Of a DNA stretch of 64,000 nt, positions 1-8,732 are shown piece after piece; within the stretch, counting starts at the first letter, position 1, and every line of letters starts with the position of its first letter. Below the pieces are notes generated by a model. It was given only the letters and a program-made list of their open reading frames with translations. It searched no databases and was not told the origin of the DNA. The DNA comes from Catenulispora sp. GP43 (lineage in GTDB: Bacteria; Actinomycetota; Actinomycetes; Streptomycetales; Catenulisporaceae), in assembly GCF_041260665.1 (NCBI RefSeq), contig NZ_JBGCCT010000001.1, forward strand, positions 372,001-436,000, in the 5' to 3' direction. Made by a program: the position numbers and the translations under genes.

Positions 1-1296
1 GTCGACACCGACGCGGCGGGCACGCTCGGCGAGGGTGGAGGTGTGGCGGACCGGGACGGCGAGGAGGTCGTCGAGCAGATCGCCGCCCAACCGCTCCGCG
101 GCTTCGGCTTCAGACCTGCGCATCAGCAGATGGAGCGCGACGACGAGCGCCGCACGCTCAAGGATGCGCTGGTCGACATCGCTGAACGACTCGGGCGCGT
201 GCAGGATCAGCGCGCCCAGGGGTTCGGCCGCGGCGGCCACCGCCGCGACGACCAGGTCGCCGGAGCGCACAGCGTGGCCAGTCGCCGCGGACAAGGAGAT
301 CAGATCAGCCGCGTCGCGAAGGACCATCCCGAGCTCGGGGTTCTCGTCCTCGGCGGGTATTCCGGCCTCGGCCGCCTCTCCCCCAAGCGCCGTCACCACC
401 CCGTCCGCGTCGACCACCACCAGCCCGCCGCCGAGCGCCTCCGCGACCGCCGCCGCGATCCCTTCCACGTCGCCGCCTCGCAGCACCAGGTCCGCCAGCT
501 TGTCGTGCACCGCCGCGGCCCGCTCGACCGCTTCGCTGTGCGCGCGCACCAGCTCGTTCGCCGAGCGCAGCTCGCCGAGGGCGTCGCGGGTGGCCTGCAG
601 CAGGCGCGCGTTGTCGATGGCGACCGCGGCATGCGCGGCCAGGGAGCCGAGCAGCGTGATCTCGTGGCGCGCGAAGGGCCGGGCGGTGCGGTTGGCGGCG
701 AACAGCACGCCGATCACCCGGCTGCCGAGCACCAGCGGGACGCCGAGGATGGCGATCAGCCCCTCCTCGCCGACGCCCTCGTCGATCTCGTTCGTGTGCC
801 GGAAGCGGGCGTCGCCGGGATAGTTGGGCGTGACGTACGGCTTCGCGGTCTGCGCGACCAGGCCGCCCAGGCCCGCGCCCATCGGCAGGCGCAGGGACTG
901 GAAGCGGGCCGACACCGAGCCGTGGGTCACCCGCATGTACGTGTCGCCGCGGTCCGGGTCGTCGAGGGTCAGGTAGGTGACGTCCGCGCCGATCAGCGTG
1001 TGCGCACGGGTGACGATCGCCTTCAGGACCGCGCCGAGGTCGCGCAGGGCGGCCAGGTCGCCGGCGGTCTCGAAGAGCGCGACCAGCTCCGCCTCGCGGC
1101 GGCGGGAGCGGGCCAGGGTCGCGCGCACCTCCAGCGCCACCCGTTTGGCCGCCTCCAGCTCGGCCAGCTCCTCGGCGCCCGCGCCGGCCACGCGGGCGGC
1201 GACCACCGGGCCGTCGTACTCGATGGCGGCGGCGTCGCGGGCCAGCAGGTCGAGGAACACCGAAGCGGTGGCGAGCTCGGACATGGCGCCCAGCAT
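1..1296 (-). CDS. GAF-domain transcriptional regulator, PucR/CdaR-like (C-terminus beyond window)
   Basis: The reading frame is open from an ATG to the left edge, so the C-terminal part, where a PucR-type helix-turn-helix would be expected, is not visible. The visible ~430 residues start with a helical segment, then a GAF-type sensor domain (about residues 70-220, with a segment reading GLIAILGVPLVLGSRVIGVL), then a second sensor-like region resembling those of PucR/CdaR regulators. It starts 10 nt after the stop of the hydroxybutyrate dehydrogenase gene, with GAGGTG as ribosome site, so it is probably cotranscribed and may regulate that gene. The effector is unknown. The family assignment rests on domain look only. 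Confidence 0.75.
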   Translation of the reverse strand, partial: MLGAMSELATASVFLDLLARDAAAIEYDGPVVAARVAGAGAEELAELEAAKRVALEVRATLARSRRREAELVALFETAGDLAALRDLGAVLKAIVTRAHTLIGADVTYLTLDDPDRGDTYMRVTHGSVSARFQSLRLPMGAGLGGLVAQTAKPYVTPNYPGDARFRHTNEIDEGVGEEGLIAILGVPLVLGSRVIGVLFAANRTARPFARHEITLLGSLAAHAAVAIDNARLLQATRDALGELRSANELVRAHSEAVERAAAVHDKLADLVLRGGDVEGIAAAVAEALGGGLVVVDADGVVTALGGEAAEAGIPAEDENPELGMVLRDAADLISLSAATGHAVRSGDLVVAAVAAAAEPLGALILHAPESFSDVDQRILERAALVVALHLLMRRSEAEAAERLGGDLLDDLLAVPVRHTSTLAERARRVGVD

Positions 1297-1306
1297 CACG
1301 CGCACC

Positions 1307-2113
1307 TCACCGCGCTGTCCATCCACCGTCCATGGCCATAGAGGCGCCGGAGACCGAAGCCGCGGCCGGGGAGCACAGGTAGGCCACGAGCTCGGCCACC
1401 TCGGCGGGCTCGATCAGGCGCTTGACGGCCGAGCGCTCCAGCATCACCTTGGCCACCACCTCCTCCTCCGGGATGCCGTGCGCGGCGGCCTGGTCGGCGA
1501 TCTGGTTCTCGACCAGCGGCGTGCGCACGTAGGCCGGGTTCACGCAGTTCGAGGTGACCCCGTACGGCGCGCCCTCCAGCGCCGCGACCTTCGACAGCCC
1601 TTCCAGGCCGTGCTTGGCGGTCACGTACGCGGCCTTGAACTCCGAGGCCCGCAGGCCGTGCGCCGAGGAGATGTTCACGATCCGGCCCCAGCCGCGCTCG
1701 TACATGTGCGGCAGCGACTCGCGGATCAGGCGGAACGGCGCCTCCAGCATCAGTCGCAGGATCAGCGAGTAGCGTTCGACCGGGAACTCGTGAAGCGGGG
1801 CCACATGCTGCAGGCCGGCGTTGTTGACCAGCACGTCCACCCCGCCGATCCGGTGCGGCAGCGCCGAGGCCTGGTCCAGGTCGCTCAGGTCGGCGACCAG
1901 CGCCTGGCCGCCGACCTTCTCGGCGGCGGCGTGCGCGCCGTCGGCGCTGATGTCGGCCACGACCACCTTGGCCCCGGCCGCGGCCAGCCGTTCGGCGCAG
2001 GCCAGGCCGATGCCGCCGGCGGCGCCGGTGACCAGCGCGGTGCGGCCGGACAGGTCCAGGACGGCAACAGCAGCGGCAGATGTGACAACAGCAGCGTCCA
2101 TAGAAGGCGTCAT
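1307..2113 (-). CDS. bdhA: 3-hydroxybutyrate dehydrogenase (short-chain dehydrogenase/reductase)
   Basis: NAD-dependent SDR predicted to interconvert (R)-3-hydroxybutyrate and acetoacetate in ketone-body/PHB metabolism. Seen: cofactor motif TGAAGGIG (residues 29-36), NNAG (97-100), and catalytic Ser150, Tyr163 and Lys167 with the usual spacing. The segments NISSAHGLRAS and the C-terminal DGGWTAR are typical of the hydroxybutyrate dehydrogenase subgroup rather than of general SDRs. Length (268 aa) is slightly long because of an N-terminal extension; a later start near residue 17 is possible. It is followed by a GAF regulator in the same direction and preceded by an NTF2-like gene 67 bp upstream. 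Confidence 0.88.
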   Translation of the reverse strand: MTPSMDAAVVTSAAAVAVLDLSGRTALVTGAAGGIGLACAERLAAAGAKVVVADISADGAHAAAEKVGGQALVADLSDLDQASALPHRIGGVDVLVNNAGLQHVAPLHEFPVERYSLILRLMLEAPFRLIRESLPHMYERGWGRIVNISSAHGLRASEFKAAYVTAKHGLEGLSKVAALEGAPYGVTSNCVNPAYVRTPLVENQIADQAAAHGIPEEEVVAKVMLERSAVKRLIEPAEVAELVAYLCSPAAASVSGASMAMDGGWTAR

Positions 2114-2180
2114 ACCCGGTCACGCTAGAGAGCGCGCTGCACGCTTCCCATGTTGTCCACCGCCACATACCCGCAACGGA

Positions 2181-2543
2181 TCATGGCTGTCCCAGCCATG
2201 ACGCCGGGTCATAGGGCGGCTCGCCGGCCTGGCCGGTGTCGAAGTGCGCGATCCGGTCGTCGGCGACCTCGAAGTGCCAGCGCGTGGCCATCGTGCCCCA
2301 TTGTTCGTTCGTGTAGTCGGCGATCAGATCGCGGCCATCCGCCGACTGTTGGATCACGTCCATCCGGCCGCGCGTGTCGAAGGCCTCCCGTTGGAGCCAG
2401 TCCCAGAGCAGCCGCGGCGTCCCGTCGTCGGTCATCGTCGCGTTCTCGGTCATGGCGGCGCGCACGGCCGCCGGGTCGTTGGCGTTCAGCGCGTCCACGA
2501 AAGTGCGCACCGCCGGGTCCACCAGTTCCGAGGTCGGCATCAT
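2181..2543 (-). CDS. NTF2-like / SnoaL-like protein
   Basis: A 120-residue single-domain protein with the NTF2-like pattern: an N-terminal helix (RTFVDALNANDPAAVRAAM), then strands that include WHFEVADDRIAHFDTGQ. Members of this fold are small cyclases, isomerases or ligand-binding subunits; no substrate can be inferred. It lies upstream of and in the same direction as bdhA, so it may be cotranscribed. The ATG is preceded by a second methionine-adjacent codon, so the start is not exact. Confidence 0.65.
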   Translation of the reverse strand: MMPTSELVDPAVRTFVDALNANDPAAVRAAMTENATMTDDGTPRLLWDWLQREAFDTRGRMDVIQQSADGRDLIADYTNEQWGTMATRWHFEVADDRIAHFDTGQAGEPPYDPASWLGQP

Positions 2544-2626
2544 GAGGCGATGATCGAATGCCTCGGTGCCGCTCGCAACCGGGTGGACCCGGCGGTCAGG
2601 ACGGTCCGGCGCCTACGCGCCGCGCG

Positions 2627-4234
2627 CTACCCCAGGCTCCACTGCTGGTTCGTGCCTCCGTTGCAGCCCCACAGTTCGATCAGGGTGCCGTCGGCGTTCC
2701 CGGCCGGCACGTTGCCGCCGGTCACGTCCAGGCACAGCCCGGACTGCACGCCGGTGATCGTCCCGTCGGGGTTCAGGTTCCACTGTTGGTTCGTCTGGCC
2801 GTTGCAGGTCCAGATGATGACCTTGGTTCCGGCTGTCGTCCCCTGGCCGCTGGCGTCCAGGCAAAGGCTGCCGTTGTAGACCTGGAGCGCCTTGCCCGAG
2901 GTCGGGGTGAAGGACTGGTTCGAGCCGGTGTTGCAGTCCCAGATCTCCAACTGCGTGCCGGTCGTCGTGCTCCCGTTCGGCACGTCCAGGCAGCGGCCGG
3001 ACGACGCGCCGACGAACCGGTGCGCGCTCCCGACACTGCTCCCGCTGCCCGGGGACACCCGGTACATCACCGATCCGTGGGCGGGCACCGTGGCGCTGAT
3101 CGAGCCGGACGTCGAGGTGATCATCTTCGACCACAGGTTGTCCAGCTTGTACGAGGACGACGACGCGATCCCGATGGCCGAAGCGGAGGTGGAGATGGTC
3201 TGCGCCGAGGAGTTCTCATTGAACAGCACGACCGCCACGTCGCCGTTGGTCAGCGGCTTGGCCATCACGTCGTTCCCGCCGGAGGAGGCGATCTCCTTCC
3301 CGGCCTTGCCCAGCGAGTCCTGGTCGACGGCGACAACGTCCTTGTTCGTGTACAGCGACAACGTCGCCGGCGTCGCGTTACGCAGATCCGTCCCGGAGAT
3401 CAGCGGCGCGGCCATCTCGGCCCACAGCGACATCTCGGAGCGGTCCTCGGTGAACGACATCCCGTTGCCCACCTCGAGCATGTCCGGGTCGTTCCAGCCG
3501 CCGGGCGCGGCGTAGGACGCCAGCCCGACCGTGTTGTGGAAGTTGGACAGCATGCTGCTGAAGCTGGCGTTGATGTCGCCGGTGGTGCGCCACAGGTTGC
3601 CGACGCCGGCGCCCCACGTCCACACCGACTCCTGGCCCCAGTTGCACAGGCTGAACACGATCGGCCGGCCGGTCTTGGCCAGCGCGTCGCGCATCGCCGT
3701 GTAGCGGGTCTGGGCCGGGATCCCCTGGTTGTTGCAGTTGTCGTACTTGAGGTAGTCCACACCCCAGGACGCGAACGAGTTCGCGTCGGCCTGCTCGTGG
3801 TTCAGGCTGCCGGGGTACCCGGCGCAGGTCGCGGTGCCCGCGCTCTCGTAGATCCCGAGCTTGAGGCCCTTGCTGTGGACGTAGGCGGCGGTCCCCGAGA
3901 TCCCGTCGGGGAACTTCGCCGGGTCGGGGACCAGGTTCCCGTTGGCGTCCCGGCTGGAGGACATCCAGCAGTCGTCGATGTTCACGTACTGGTAGCCGGC
4001 GTCCTTCATGCCGGACGAGACGATGAGGTCCGCCGTCTGTTCGACCAGGCTCTCCGAGACGTTGCACCCGAAGGAGTTCCAGTCGTTCCAGCCCATAGGC
4101 GGTGTCAGGGCCAGGCCGTTGCCGAGCGCTTGTGCAGGTGCCGATACCGCTACGCCGAACAACGTCCCGGCCACGAGGGCGAACGCTGCGAAGGCGGCGC
4201 GCAACTGTCGACTGCGCGGGGCCCGATGACGCAT
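2627..4234 (-). CDS. Secreted alpha-galactosidase, GH27 with C-terminal ricin-type lectin domain (CBM13-like)
   Basis: Predicted exported glycosidase that removes alpha-linked galactose from oligo- or polysaccharides. A signal peptide (basic start, hydrophobic core, cleavage near residue 36) precedes a GH27 barrel beginning TPPMGWNDWNSFGC. The nucleophile is Asp165 in YLKYDNC and the acid/base is Asp220 in RTTGD, both as in the family. A beta-sandwich follows, then from about residue 403 a ricin-B trefoil with repeated CLD and NQQW motifs, which probably binds galactose-containing polymers. It is the last gene of the sugar operon, 9 nt after the DeoR gene, which suggests that the transporter imports a galactoside or its products. 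Confidence 0.92.
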   Translation of the reverse strand: MRHRAPRSRQLRAAFAAFALVAGTLFGVAVSAPAQALGNGLALTPPMGWNDWNSFGCNVSESLVEQTADLIVSSGMKDAGYQYVNIDDCWMSSSRDANGNLVPDPAKFPDGISGTAAYVHSKGLKLGIYESAGTATCAGYPGSLNHEQADANSFASWGVDYLKYDNCNNQGIPAQTRYTAMRDALAKTGRPIVFSLCNWGQESVWTWGAGVGNLWRTTGDINASFSSMLSNFHNTVGLASYAAPGGWNDPDMLEVGNGMSFTEDRSEMSLWAEMAAPLISGTDLRNATPATLSLYTNKDVVAVDQDSLGKAGKEIASSGGNDVMAKPLTNGDVAVVLFNENSSAQTISTSASAIGIASSSSYKLDNLWSKMITSTSGSISATVPAHGSVMYRVSPGSGSSVGSAHRFVGASSGRCLDVPNGSTTTGTQLEIWDCNTGSNQSFTPTSGKALQVYNGSLCLDASGQGTTAGTKVIIWTCNGQTNQQWNLNPDGTITGVQSGLCLDVTGGNVPAGNADGTLIELWGCNGGTNQQWSLG

Positions 4235-4243
4235 GGTGCCTCC

Positions 4244-5047
4244 CTACTCTTCCTCCTCATTCGCCCCCGCACCTTCAACGGGGACGACGATCAACTCCCC
4301 CACCGCCTCGCGCAGCGCCTGCCGCGCGGCCGAGCCCAGCCCGTCGTCGCTGACCAGCACCGAGGCCTCGTGCAGCGCGGCGATCTCCGAGAGCCCCACC
4401 ACGCCCCACTTCGTGTGGTCGGCCATCACCACCAGGCGCCGCGCGGTGGAGACCAGCATCCGGTTGGTCTCGGCCTCCATCAGGTTCGGGCTGGTGAACC
4501 CGGCCTCGGCGTCGATGCCGTGCACCCCGATGAACACGCAGTCCAGGTGCAGCCGGCGGATCGCGTCGATCGCGACCGGGCCGACCAGCGCGTCGGAGAT
4601 CGTGCGCACGCCGCCGGTGAGGATCACCGTCTGCGGCGGGCCGGGCAGCGCGTGCAGCAGTTCGGCGACCGGCGGCGAGTTGGTCACCACGGTCAGGTCC
4701 GGCACCCGGGCCAGCTGCTGGGCGAAGGCGTACGTCGTGGACCCGGCCGAGACCCCTATCGCCGTGCCGGGCCGCACCAGGTCCGCGGCGGCGCGGGCGA
4801 TCGCCTCCTTGGCCCGGCGCTGCCGCGCGGCCTTCACGCTGAACGCCGGCTCGTCGGTGGAGCCGCCGCCGCGCGCCGTGGCGCCGCCGTGCACCTTGGT
4901 CACCAGGCCCTGGTCGGCCAGCGAGTCCAGGTCCCGGCGCACGGTCATGTCGGACACGTTCAGCGCCGCGACCAACTCCGTGACCCGCACGGCACCGTGC
5001 TGCCGGACTTCCTGGAGGATCCACGCCTGCCGCTGCGCTGCCAGCAT
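4244..5047 (-). CDS. DeoR/GlpR-family sugar-operon repressor
   Basis: A 267-residue regulator with an N-terminal DeoR-type helix-turn-helix (about residues 22-48, including SDMTVRRDLDSLADQG) and a C-terminal DeoRC sugar-phosphate sensing domain (segments IGVSAGSTTY and LTGGVRTISDALVG). Family members are usually released from DNA by a phosphorylated sugar. The gene sits between the permease genes and the alpha-galactosidase gene, so it most likely represses this operon, probably through the repeated GAAC elements just upstream of the binding-protein gene. Autoregulation would follow if the operon has a single promoter. The target site is inferred, not shown. Confidence 0.88.
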   Translation of the reverse strand: MLAAQRQAWILQEVRQHGAVRVTELVAALNVSDMTVRRDLDSLADQGLVTKVHGGATARGGGSTDEPAFSVKAARQRRAKEAIARAAADLVRPGTAIGVSAGSTTYAFAQQLARVPDLTVVTNSPPVAELLHALPGPPQTVILTGGVRTISDALVGPVAIDAIRRLHLDCVFIGVHGIDAEAGFTSPNLMEAETNRMLVSTARRLVVMADHTKWGVVGLSEIAALHEASVLVSDDGLGSAARQALREAVGELIVVPVEGAGANEEEE

Positions 5048-5137
5048 CTGCCGCCCAACCCCTCGTGTCGCCCGCCCGCTGCGGGTGTGTCGCGATGTCG
5101 ATCTCCGGCATGCCGATAGCGCGCTCAGGCGACGGAC

Positions 5138-6055
5138 TCAGCCCTTGCTGCTCCCCAGCGCCAGACCGGCAATGAACTGCTTCTGCAGCAGCACGTACAC
5201 GACCAGCGTCGGGATCGCGACGATCATCGCGGCCGCGGCGATCAGGTTCTGGTTGCTCACGAACTGGCCCTGCAGGTTGGCCAGCGCGGAGGTGACGGGC
5301 CGCTTGTCGCCCGACGACATCAGGGTGATGGCCCAGAAGAAGTCGTTGTAGATCCAGGTCGTCAACAGCGTCGCGAGGGCCGCCAGCGCGGGGCGGCACA
5401 GCGGGAGGGTCAGCTTCCTGAACCGAGTCCACAGACCCGCTCCGTCGACCAGCGCGGCCTCGTACATCTCGTCGGGGATCGACTTCATGTAGTTGCTCAG
5501 CACAAAGGTGCAGAAGCCGAGCTGGAACGAGACGTTGATGACGATCAGGCCGAGGATCGAGTTGTACAGCAGCCCGCTGTTCCCCAGGAACGTCGGGATG
5601 TGGATCTGCAGGAAGAGCCGGTACAGCGGGGTGATGATGACCTGCTGAGGCAGCAGGTTCCCGGCGGTGAACAGGATCAGCAAGGCCACGTTGATCTTGA
5701 TGTTCACCCGGGTGAGGACGAAGGCCAGGCCGGCGGCCAGCGCCAGGACGATGAGCACCGAGGGCACGGTGATCAACACCGAGTTCCAGAAGTAGTGGAG
5801 CATGTCCGACTGGCTCCACGCGTCGCTGAAGTTCTTCAGCGTCAGGTGGTGCGGCATCGACACGTAGCCGTACTTCTGGGTCTCCGAGTAAGGGCGGAGC
5901 GCCACATACAGCGCGAAGGCGATCGGCAGCAGCCACAGCACGCACGCGCATATCAGGAACACCTGCGAGGCGAGCTGCCCCCAGCGCAGCGGCTTCCTGC
6001 GGCCGCCGCCGGCCGCGGCGCGCGGCGTCGTCCGGTGGATGGTCTGTGCAGTCAT
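5138..6055 (-). CDS. Carbohydrate ABC transporter permease, MalG type
   Basis: Second inner-membrane permease of a CUT1-type sugar importer, about 305 residues. There are six predicted membrane segments, and the EAA loop that docks the ATPase is visible as YEAALVDGAGLWTRFRKLTLPL. The chosen ATG overlaps the stop of the upstream permease gene (ATGA), so translation is coupled. The operon encodes no ATPase; as in other actinomycetes a shared MsiK-like ATPase encoded elsewhere would be needed. The substrate is probably a galactoside, judged only from the alpha-galactosidase and the operon order. Confidence 0.9.
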   Translation of the reverse strand: MTAQTIHRTTPRAAAGGGRRKPLRWGQLASQVFLICACVLWLLPIAFALYVALRPYSETQKYGYVSMPHHLTLKNFSDAWSQSDMLHYFWNSVLITVPSVLIVLALAAGLAFVLTRVNIKINVALLILFTAGNLLPQQVIITPLYRLFLQIHIPTFLGNSGLLYNSILGLIVINVSFQLGFCTFVLSNYMKSIPDEMYEAALVDGAGLWTRFRKLTLPLCRPALAALATLLTTWIYNDFFWAITLMSSGDKRPVTSALANLQGQFVSNQNLIAAAAMIVAIPTLVVYVLLQKQFIAGLALGSSKG

Positions 6056-7056
6056 CGGGCACCCTTGGGTTGGGTCTCGCGGCGGAACGTGAGGTACAGG
6101 AACGCGCAGATCGGCACCAGCGAGATGACCAGAAGGATCACGCCGAGGGCCGAGCCGAAGCCGACGCGCTGGGTCTCCCCGACGATGTTGGAGGTGACCA
6201 GGACCGACAGCAGCTCCAGGCCGTTGATGCCCTTGTTGGTGATGTACACCAGGTCGAAGGCGCGCAACGACTCGATGACGGTCACCACCATGACGACGAT
6301 GTTGATGGGCCGCATCACCGGGAAGACCACTTTCCAGAAGGTCTGCCAGGCGTTGGTGCCGTCCATCAGCGCCGCCTCGCGCAGCTGCGGGTCCACGGCC
6401 TTCAGGCCGGCCAGGTAGAGCACCATCACGTAGCCGGCCTGGCGCCAGCTGGCCTCGATGAGCACCGACCACAGGTTCAGCTTCGGATTGCCCAGCCAGT
6501 CGATGGCGTTGCCGTTGTGGTTGTGCCCGATGACGGTGTTGATCAGGCCGTAGTTCTGGGAGTACATGAACTCCCAGATGATGCCGACCAGCGCCAGCGA
6601 GAGCATCACCGGCAGGAACAGGATGCTCTGGTACATCCGGCTACCCTTGATGCCGCGGTCGATGAGCACGGCGAAGAACATGCCGAGCGGGGTCGCGAAG
6701 AACACGAACACCGCCAGCCAGATCAGGTTGTGCCGCACGGCCGGCCAGAACTCGGGATAGATGGTGGCGGCCTGGTGGTAGTTCTGGACGCCGTACAGGC
6801 ATCCGTTGTTCAGGATCGAGGGGACGTTCGGCTGGCAGATCTTCGTGGACAGGCCGCCCACGCCGTTCCACTTCGTGAACGACAGCCCCACGGTGGCCAG
6901 CGCCGGACCCCAGATGAACGCGAGGTCGAGGACGATGGGCAGGCCCAGCAGGACGGCCACCACGGCCTTGTCCCGGCCGCTGAGCCGGCCCACCCGGCGG
7001 CGGCGCGGCGCACGAGGCGCCGCGGCCGCCGCCGGGTTCAGTTCCTGGTCGGTCAT
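6052..7056 (-). CDS. Carbohydrate ABC transporter permease, MalF type
   Basis: First permease of the sugar importer, 334 residues. A basic, Ala/Arg-rich cytoplasmic N-terminus is followed by about six membrane segments. The EAA loop reads REAALMDGTNAWQTFWKVVFP. Start and stop overlap the neighbouring genes by four bases on both sides (ATGA), as expected for the stoichiometric assembly of a permease heterodimer. There is an extended periplasmic stretch after the first membrane segment, as in many MalF-type proteins. Confidence 0.9.
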   Translation of the reverse strand: MTDQELNPAAAAAPRAPRRRRVGRLSGRDKAVVAVLLGLPIVLDLAFIWGPALATVGLSFTKWNGVGGLSTKICQPNVPSILNNGCLYGVQNYHQAATIYPEFWPAVRHNLIWLAVFVFFATPLGMFFAVLIDRGIKGSRMYQSILFLPVMLSLALVGIIWEFMYSQNYGLINTVIGHNHNGNAIDWLGNPKLNLWSVLIEASWRQAGYVMVLYLAGLKAVDPQLREAALMDGTNAWQTFWKVVFPVMRPINIVVMVVTVIESLRAFDLVYITNKGINGLELLSVLVTSNIVGETQRVGFGSALGVILLVISLVPICAFLYLTFRRETQPKGAR

Positions 7057-8396
7057 GACGTGTAGATCGCCTTCGCCTGCTGCTCAGCGCTGTTCTGCAG
7101 GCTGGTGATGTTGCCGGTGCTCGGGTCGTCGATGAACTTCTGGATGATCGAGATCATCGCGGTGGCCATCGCCGGGTCGGCGTCGCGGTCCATGAACTGC
7201 GCCACGGCCTTGCAGTTGGAGATCGCCGTGACCGAGCTCTTCTGGATGGCGTCGTAGGACGGCGCCTGCAGACCGGTGGCGACGCCGACGTCCCACTGGT
7301 CGGTCTTCAGGAACGTCGACTCGGCGGCGGCCGTGCCTATGTACTCCAGGATCGCCTTGGCCCCGGCCGGGTTCTTGGCCTTCTTGCTGATCATGAAGCC
7401 GTCGGTGGGGGCGTCCATGTAGTCCTGGCCGTACGTCGGGTTGATCGCCGGGTACGGGAAGAAGTCCAGGTCGTCCAGGTTCGCGTTGTCCGTGACGTAC
7501 TGCGCGGCGACCTGGTTGGTGCCCTGGAACATCATGCCGGCCTGCTTCTGCTCCAGCGCCTTGGCCGCGTCCTGCCAGATACGGCCGTTGGCACCGGTCT
7601 GCAGGTAGGGCATCAGCTCGGCCCACTTGTCGAACACCGCGGTGACGCCGGCGTCGGTCCACGGCACCTGGTGCTTCATCAGCTTCTGGTGGTAGTCGTA
7701 CCCGTTGATCCGCATGTTGAGGATGTCGAAGGTCCCCAGCGCGGGCCAGCCGTCCTTGTCGGCGAAGGCCAGCGGGATGATGCCGTCGGACTTCATCTTC
7801 TTGCACAGCGTGATGAAGTCGTCCCACGTGGTCGGGACGGTGTAGCCCTTCGCGGCGAAGTGGCTCTTGTTGTAGAAGACCACCCACGGGTAGTTGTAGA
7901 TCGGCACGAAGTACTGGTGACCGTCCAGGCCGGTGGACAGGGTCTTCACCGAGGCGCTGAAGTTGCCGCCGATCTTCGCCCAGACGTCGTCCAGGGGCAG
8001 GGCCAGGCCCTGCGCCGCGAAGTACTGCATGCGGTAGCCGGCGAACCAGGTGAACAGGTCGTCCGGGGTGCCCTGCAGGTAGCTGGTTATGTTGTTCTGG
8101 AAGGTGTTGTGGTCGACCGTGTTGATGGTCACCTTCGGGCCGCCGGCCGCCGTGGCCGCCGCGCACAGCGCCGCGAACGCCGCCTTCGGGCTAGCGTCGG
8201 AGTAGTTGGATCCGAACGTCACCGGGGAGGTCGCCGAGCCGGCGTTGCCGCTCGAGGAGCCCGAACTCTTGCTTGAGGAGCACGCGGCCAGGGCGCCCGG
8301 CACCGTCGCGAAAGCCGCAGCCGCGCCCATCCCCTTGAGCAGGCCTCGACGAGCGAGGGGCCGTTGGAAGTTTTGGGGAATCCGAGGGGAAGTCAT
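7053..8396 (-). CDS. Sugar ABC transporter substrate-binding lipoprotein
   Basis: Extracellular solute-binding protein of family 1, about 447 residues. The N-terminus has an Arg-Arg pair (LARRGLLKGMG), a hydrophobic stretch and a lipobox ending at Cys39 (GALAAC), so export as a lipoprotein, possibly by the Tat route, is likely. Body segments such as PTTWDDFITLCKKMKSDGIIPLAF are typical of this family. The ATG was chosen over upstream in-frame codons because the GGGAG ribosome site lies 8 nt before it and the lipoprotein signal begins shortly after. It is the first gene of the operon, directly behind a promoter. Confidence 0.9.
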   Translation of the reverse strand: MTSPRIPQNFQRPLARRGLLKGMGAAAAFATVPGALAACSSSKSSGSSSGNAGSATSPVTFGSNYSDASPKAAFAALCAAATAAGGPKVTINTVDHNTFQNNITSYLQGTPDDLFTWFAGYRMQYFAAQGLALPLDDVWAKIGGNFSASVKTLSTGLDGHQYFVPIYNYPWVVFYNKSHFAAKGYTVPTTWDDFITLCKKMKSDGIIPLAFADKDGWPALGTFDILNMRINGYDYHQKLMKHQVPWTDAGVTAVFDKWAELMPYLQTGANGRIWQDAAKALEQKQAGMMFQGTNQVAAQYVTDNANLDDLDFFPYPAINPTYGQDYMDAPTDGFMISKKAKNPAGAKAILEYIGTAAAESTFLKTDQWDVGVATGLQAPSYDAIQKSSVTAISNCKAVAQFMDRDADPAMATAMISIIQKFIDDPSTGNITSLQNSAEQQAKAIYTS

Positions 8397-8434
8397 GTGA
8401 GGGTCTCCCTGCCGAATGAGAATGCCACCAGGAT

Positions 8435-8450
8435 CGAACATGAACGAACA
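8435..8450. promoter_or_regulatory. Candidate DeoR operator (GAAC repeats)
   Basis: Three GAAC cores lie in 16 bp (GAACA, GAAC, GAACA; the last two are tandem). They sit just downstream of the predicted transcription start and 40 bp before the binding-protein start codon, a classic roadblock position for a repressor. Assignment to the operon's own DeoR protein is inference from location. Confidence 0.45.
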
Positions 8451-8460
8451 GGTGTCGCAC

Positions 8461-8489
8461 ATCACACTCGGCCGAGCCGGTACTGTCAA
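8461..8489 (-). promoter_or_regulatory. Sigma-70-type promoter of the sugar operon
   Basis: On the minus strand there is a perfect TTGACA (-35), a 17-bp spacer and TGTGAT (-10, four of six consensus bases). The predicted start falls near 8453, about 57 nt before the first start codon. This is the clearest housekeeping promoter noticed in the window. Confidence 0.65.
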
Positions 8490-8705
8490 GATTCCGTAAC
8501 AGGCCGGAAGCCATCCGTTACCCAGTTGCAACCAGGACGATTCAGGGCTCTAACTCTTCGACGCGTCGCCCGCGTCGTGGTCAGCAGGCCTTGGCGCCTC
8601 TGACCACAAGGTATGCCAGCGGCCTGTTTGAAGGTGTCAACAATTTTGATTTCTGTTCGCATCGGACGCCGAACTCCGGGGTGCCGCCGGTGGTGAATCC
8701 GACAC

Positions 8706-8731
8706 CGGTTCCAACAAGGCGTGCGGAACCG
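8706..8731 (-). terminator. Weak inverted repeat after the lipoprotein gene
   Basis: CGGTTCC pairs with GGAACCG around a 12-nt loop right behind the lipoprotein stop codon. The stem is short and no T-run follows, so termination here is only a possibility. Confidence 0.3.
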
Positions 8732-8732
8732 A

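Larger units (their letters stand above)
8397..8732. other. Intergenic region of 336 bp upstream of the sugar operon
   Basis: No gene is seen here. The part near the binding-protein gene holds a promoter and repeated GAAC elements; the part near the lipoprotein gene holds only a weak inverted repeat. The middle, about 8490-8700, shows nothing recognisable. Confidence 0.6.

Noticed and set aside
43-1341. Long plus-strand open frame
   Set aside because: It is the reverse side of the GAF regulator and has no domain or ribosome site; GC-rich DNA opens such frames by chance.
2558-5119. 853-codon plus-strand frame
   Set aside because: Antisense to the alpha-galactosidase and DeoR genes, composed of Arg/Gly/Val-rich nonsense without any motif.
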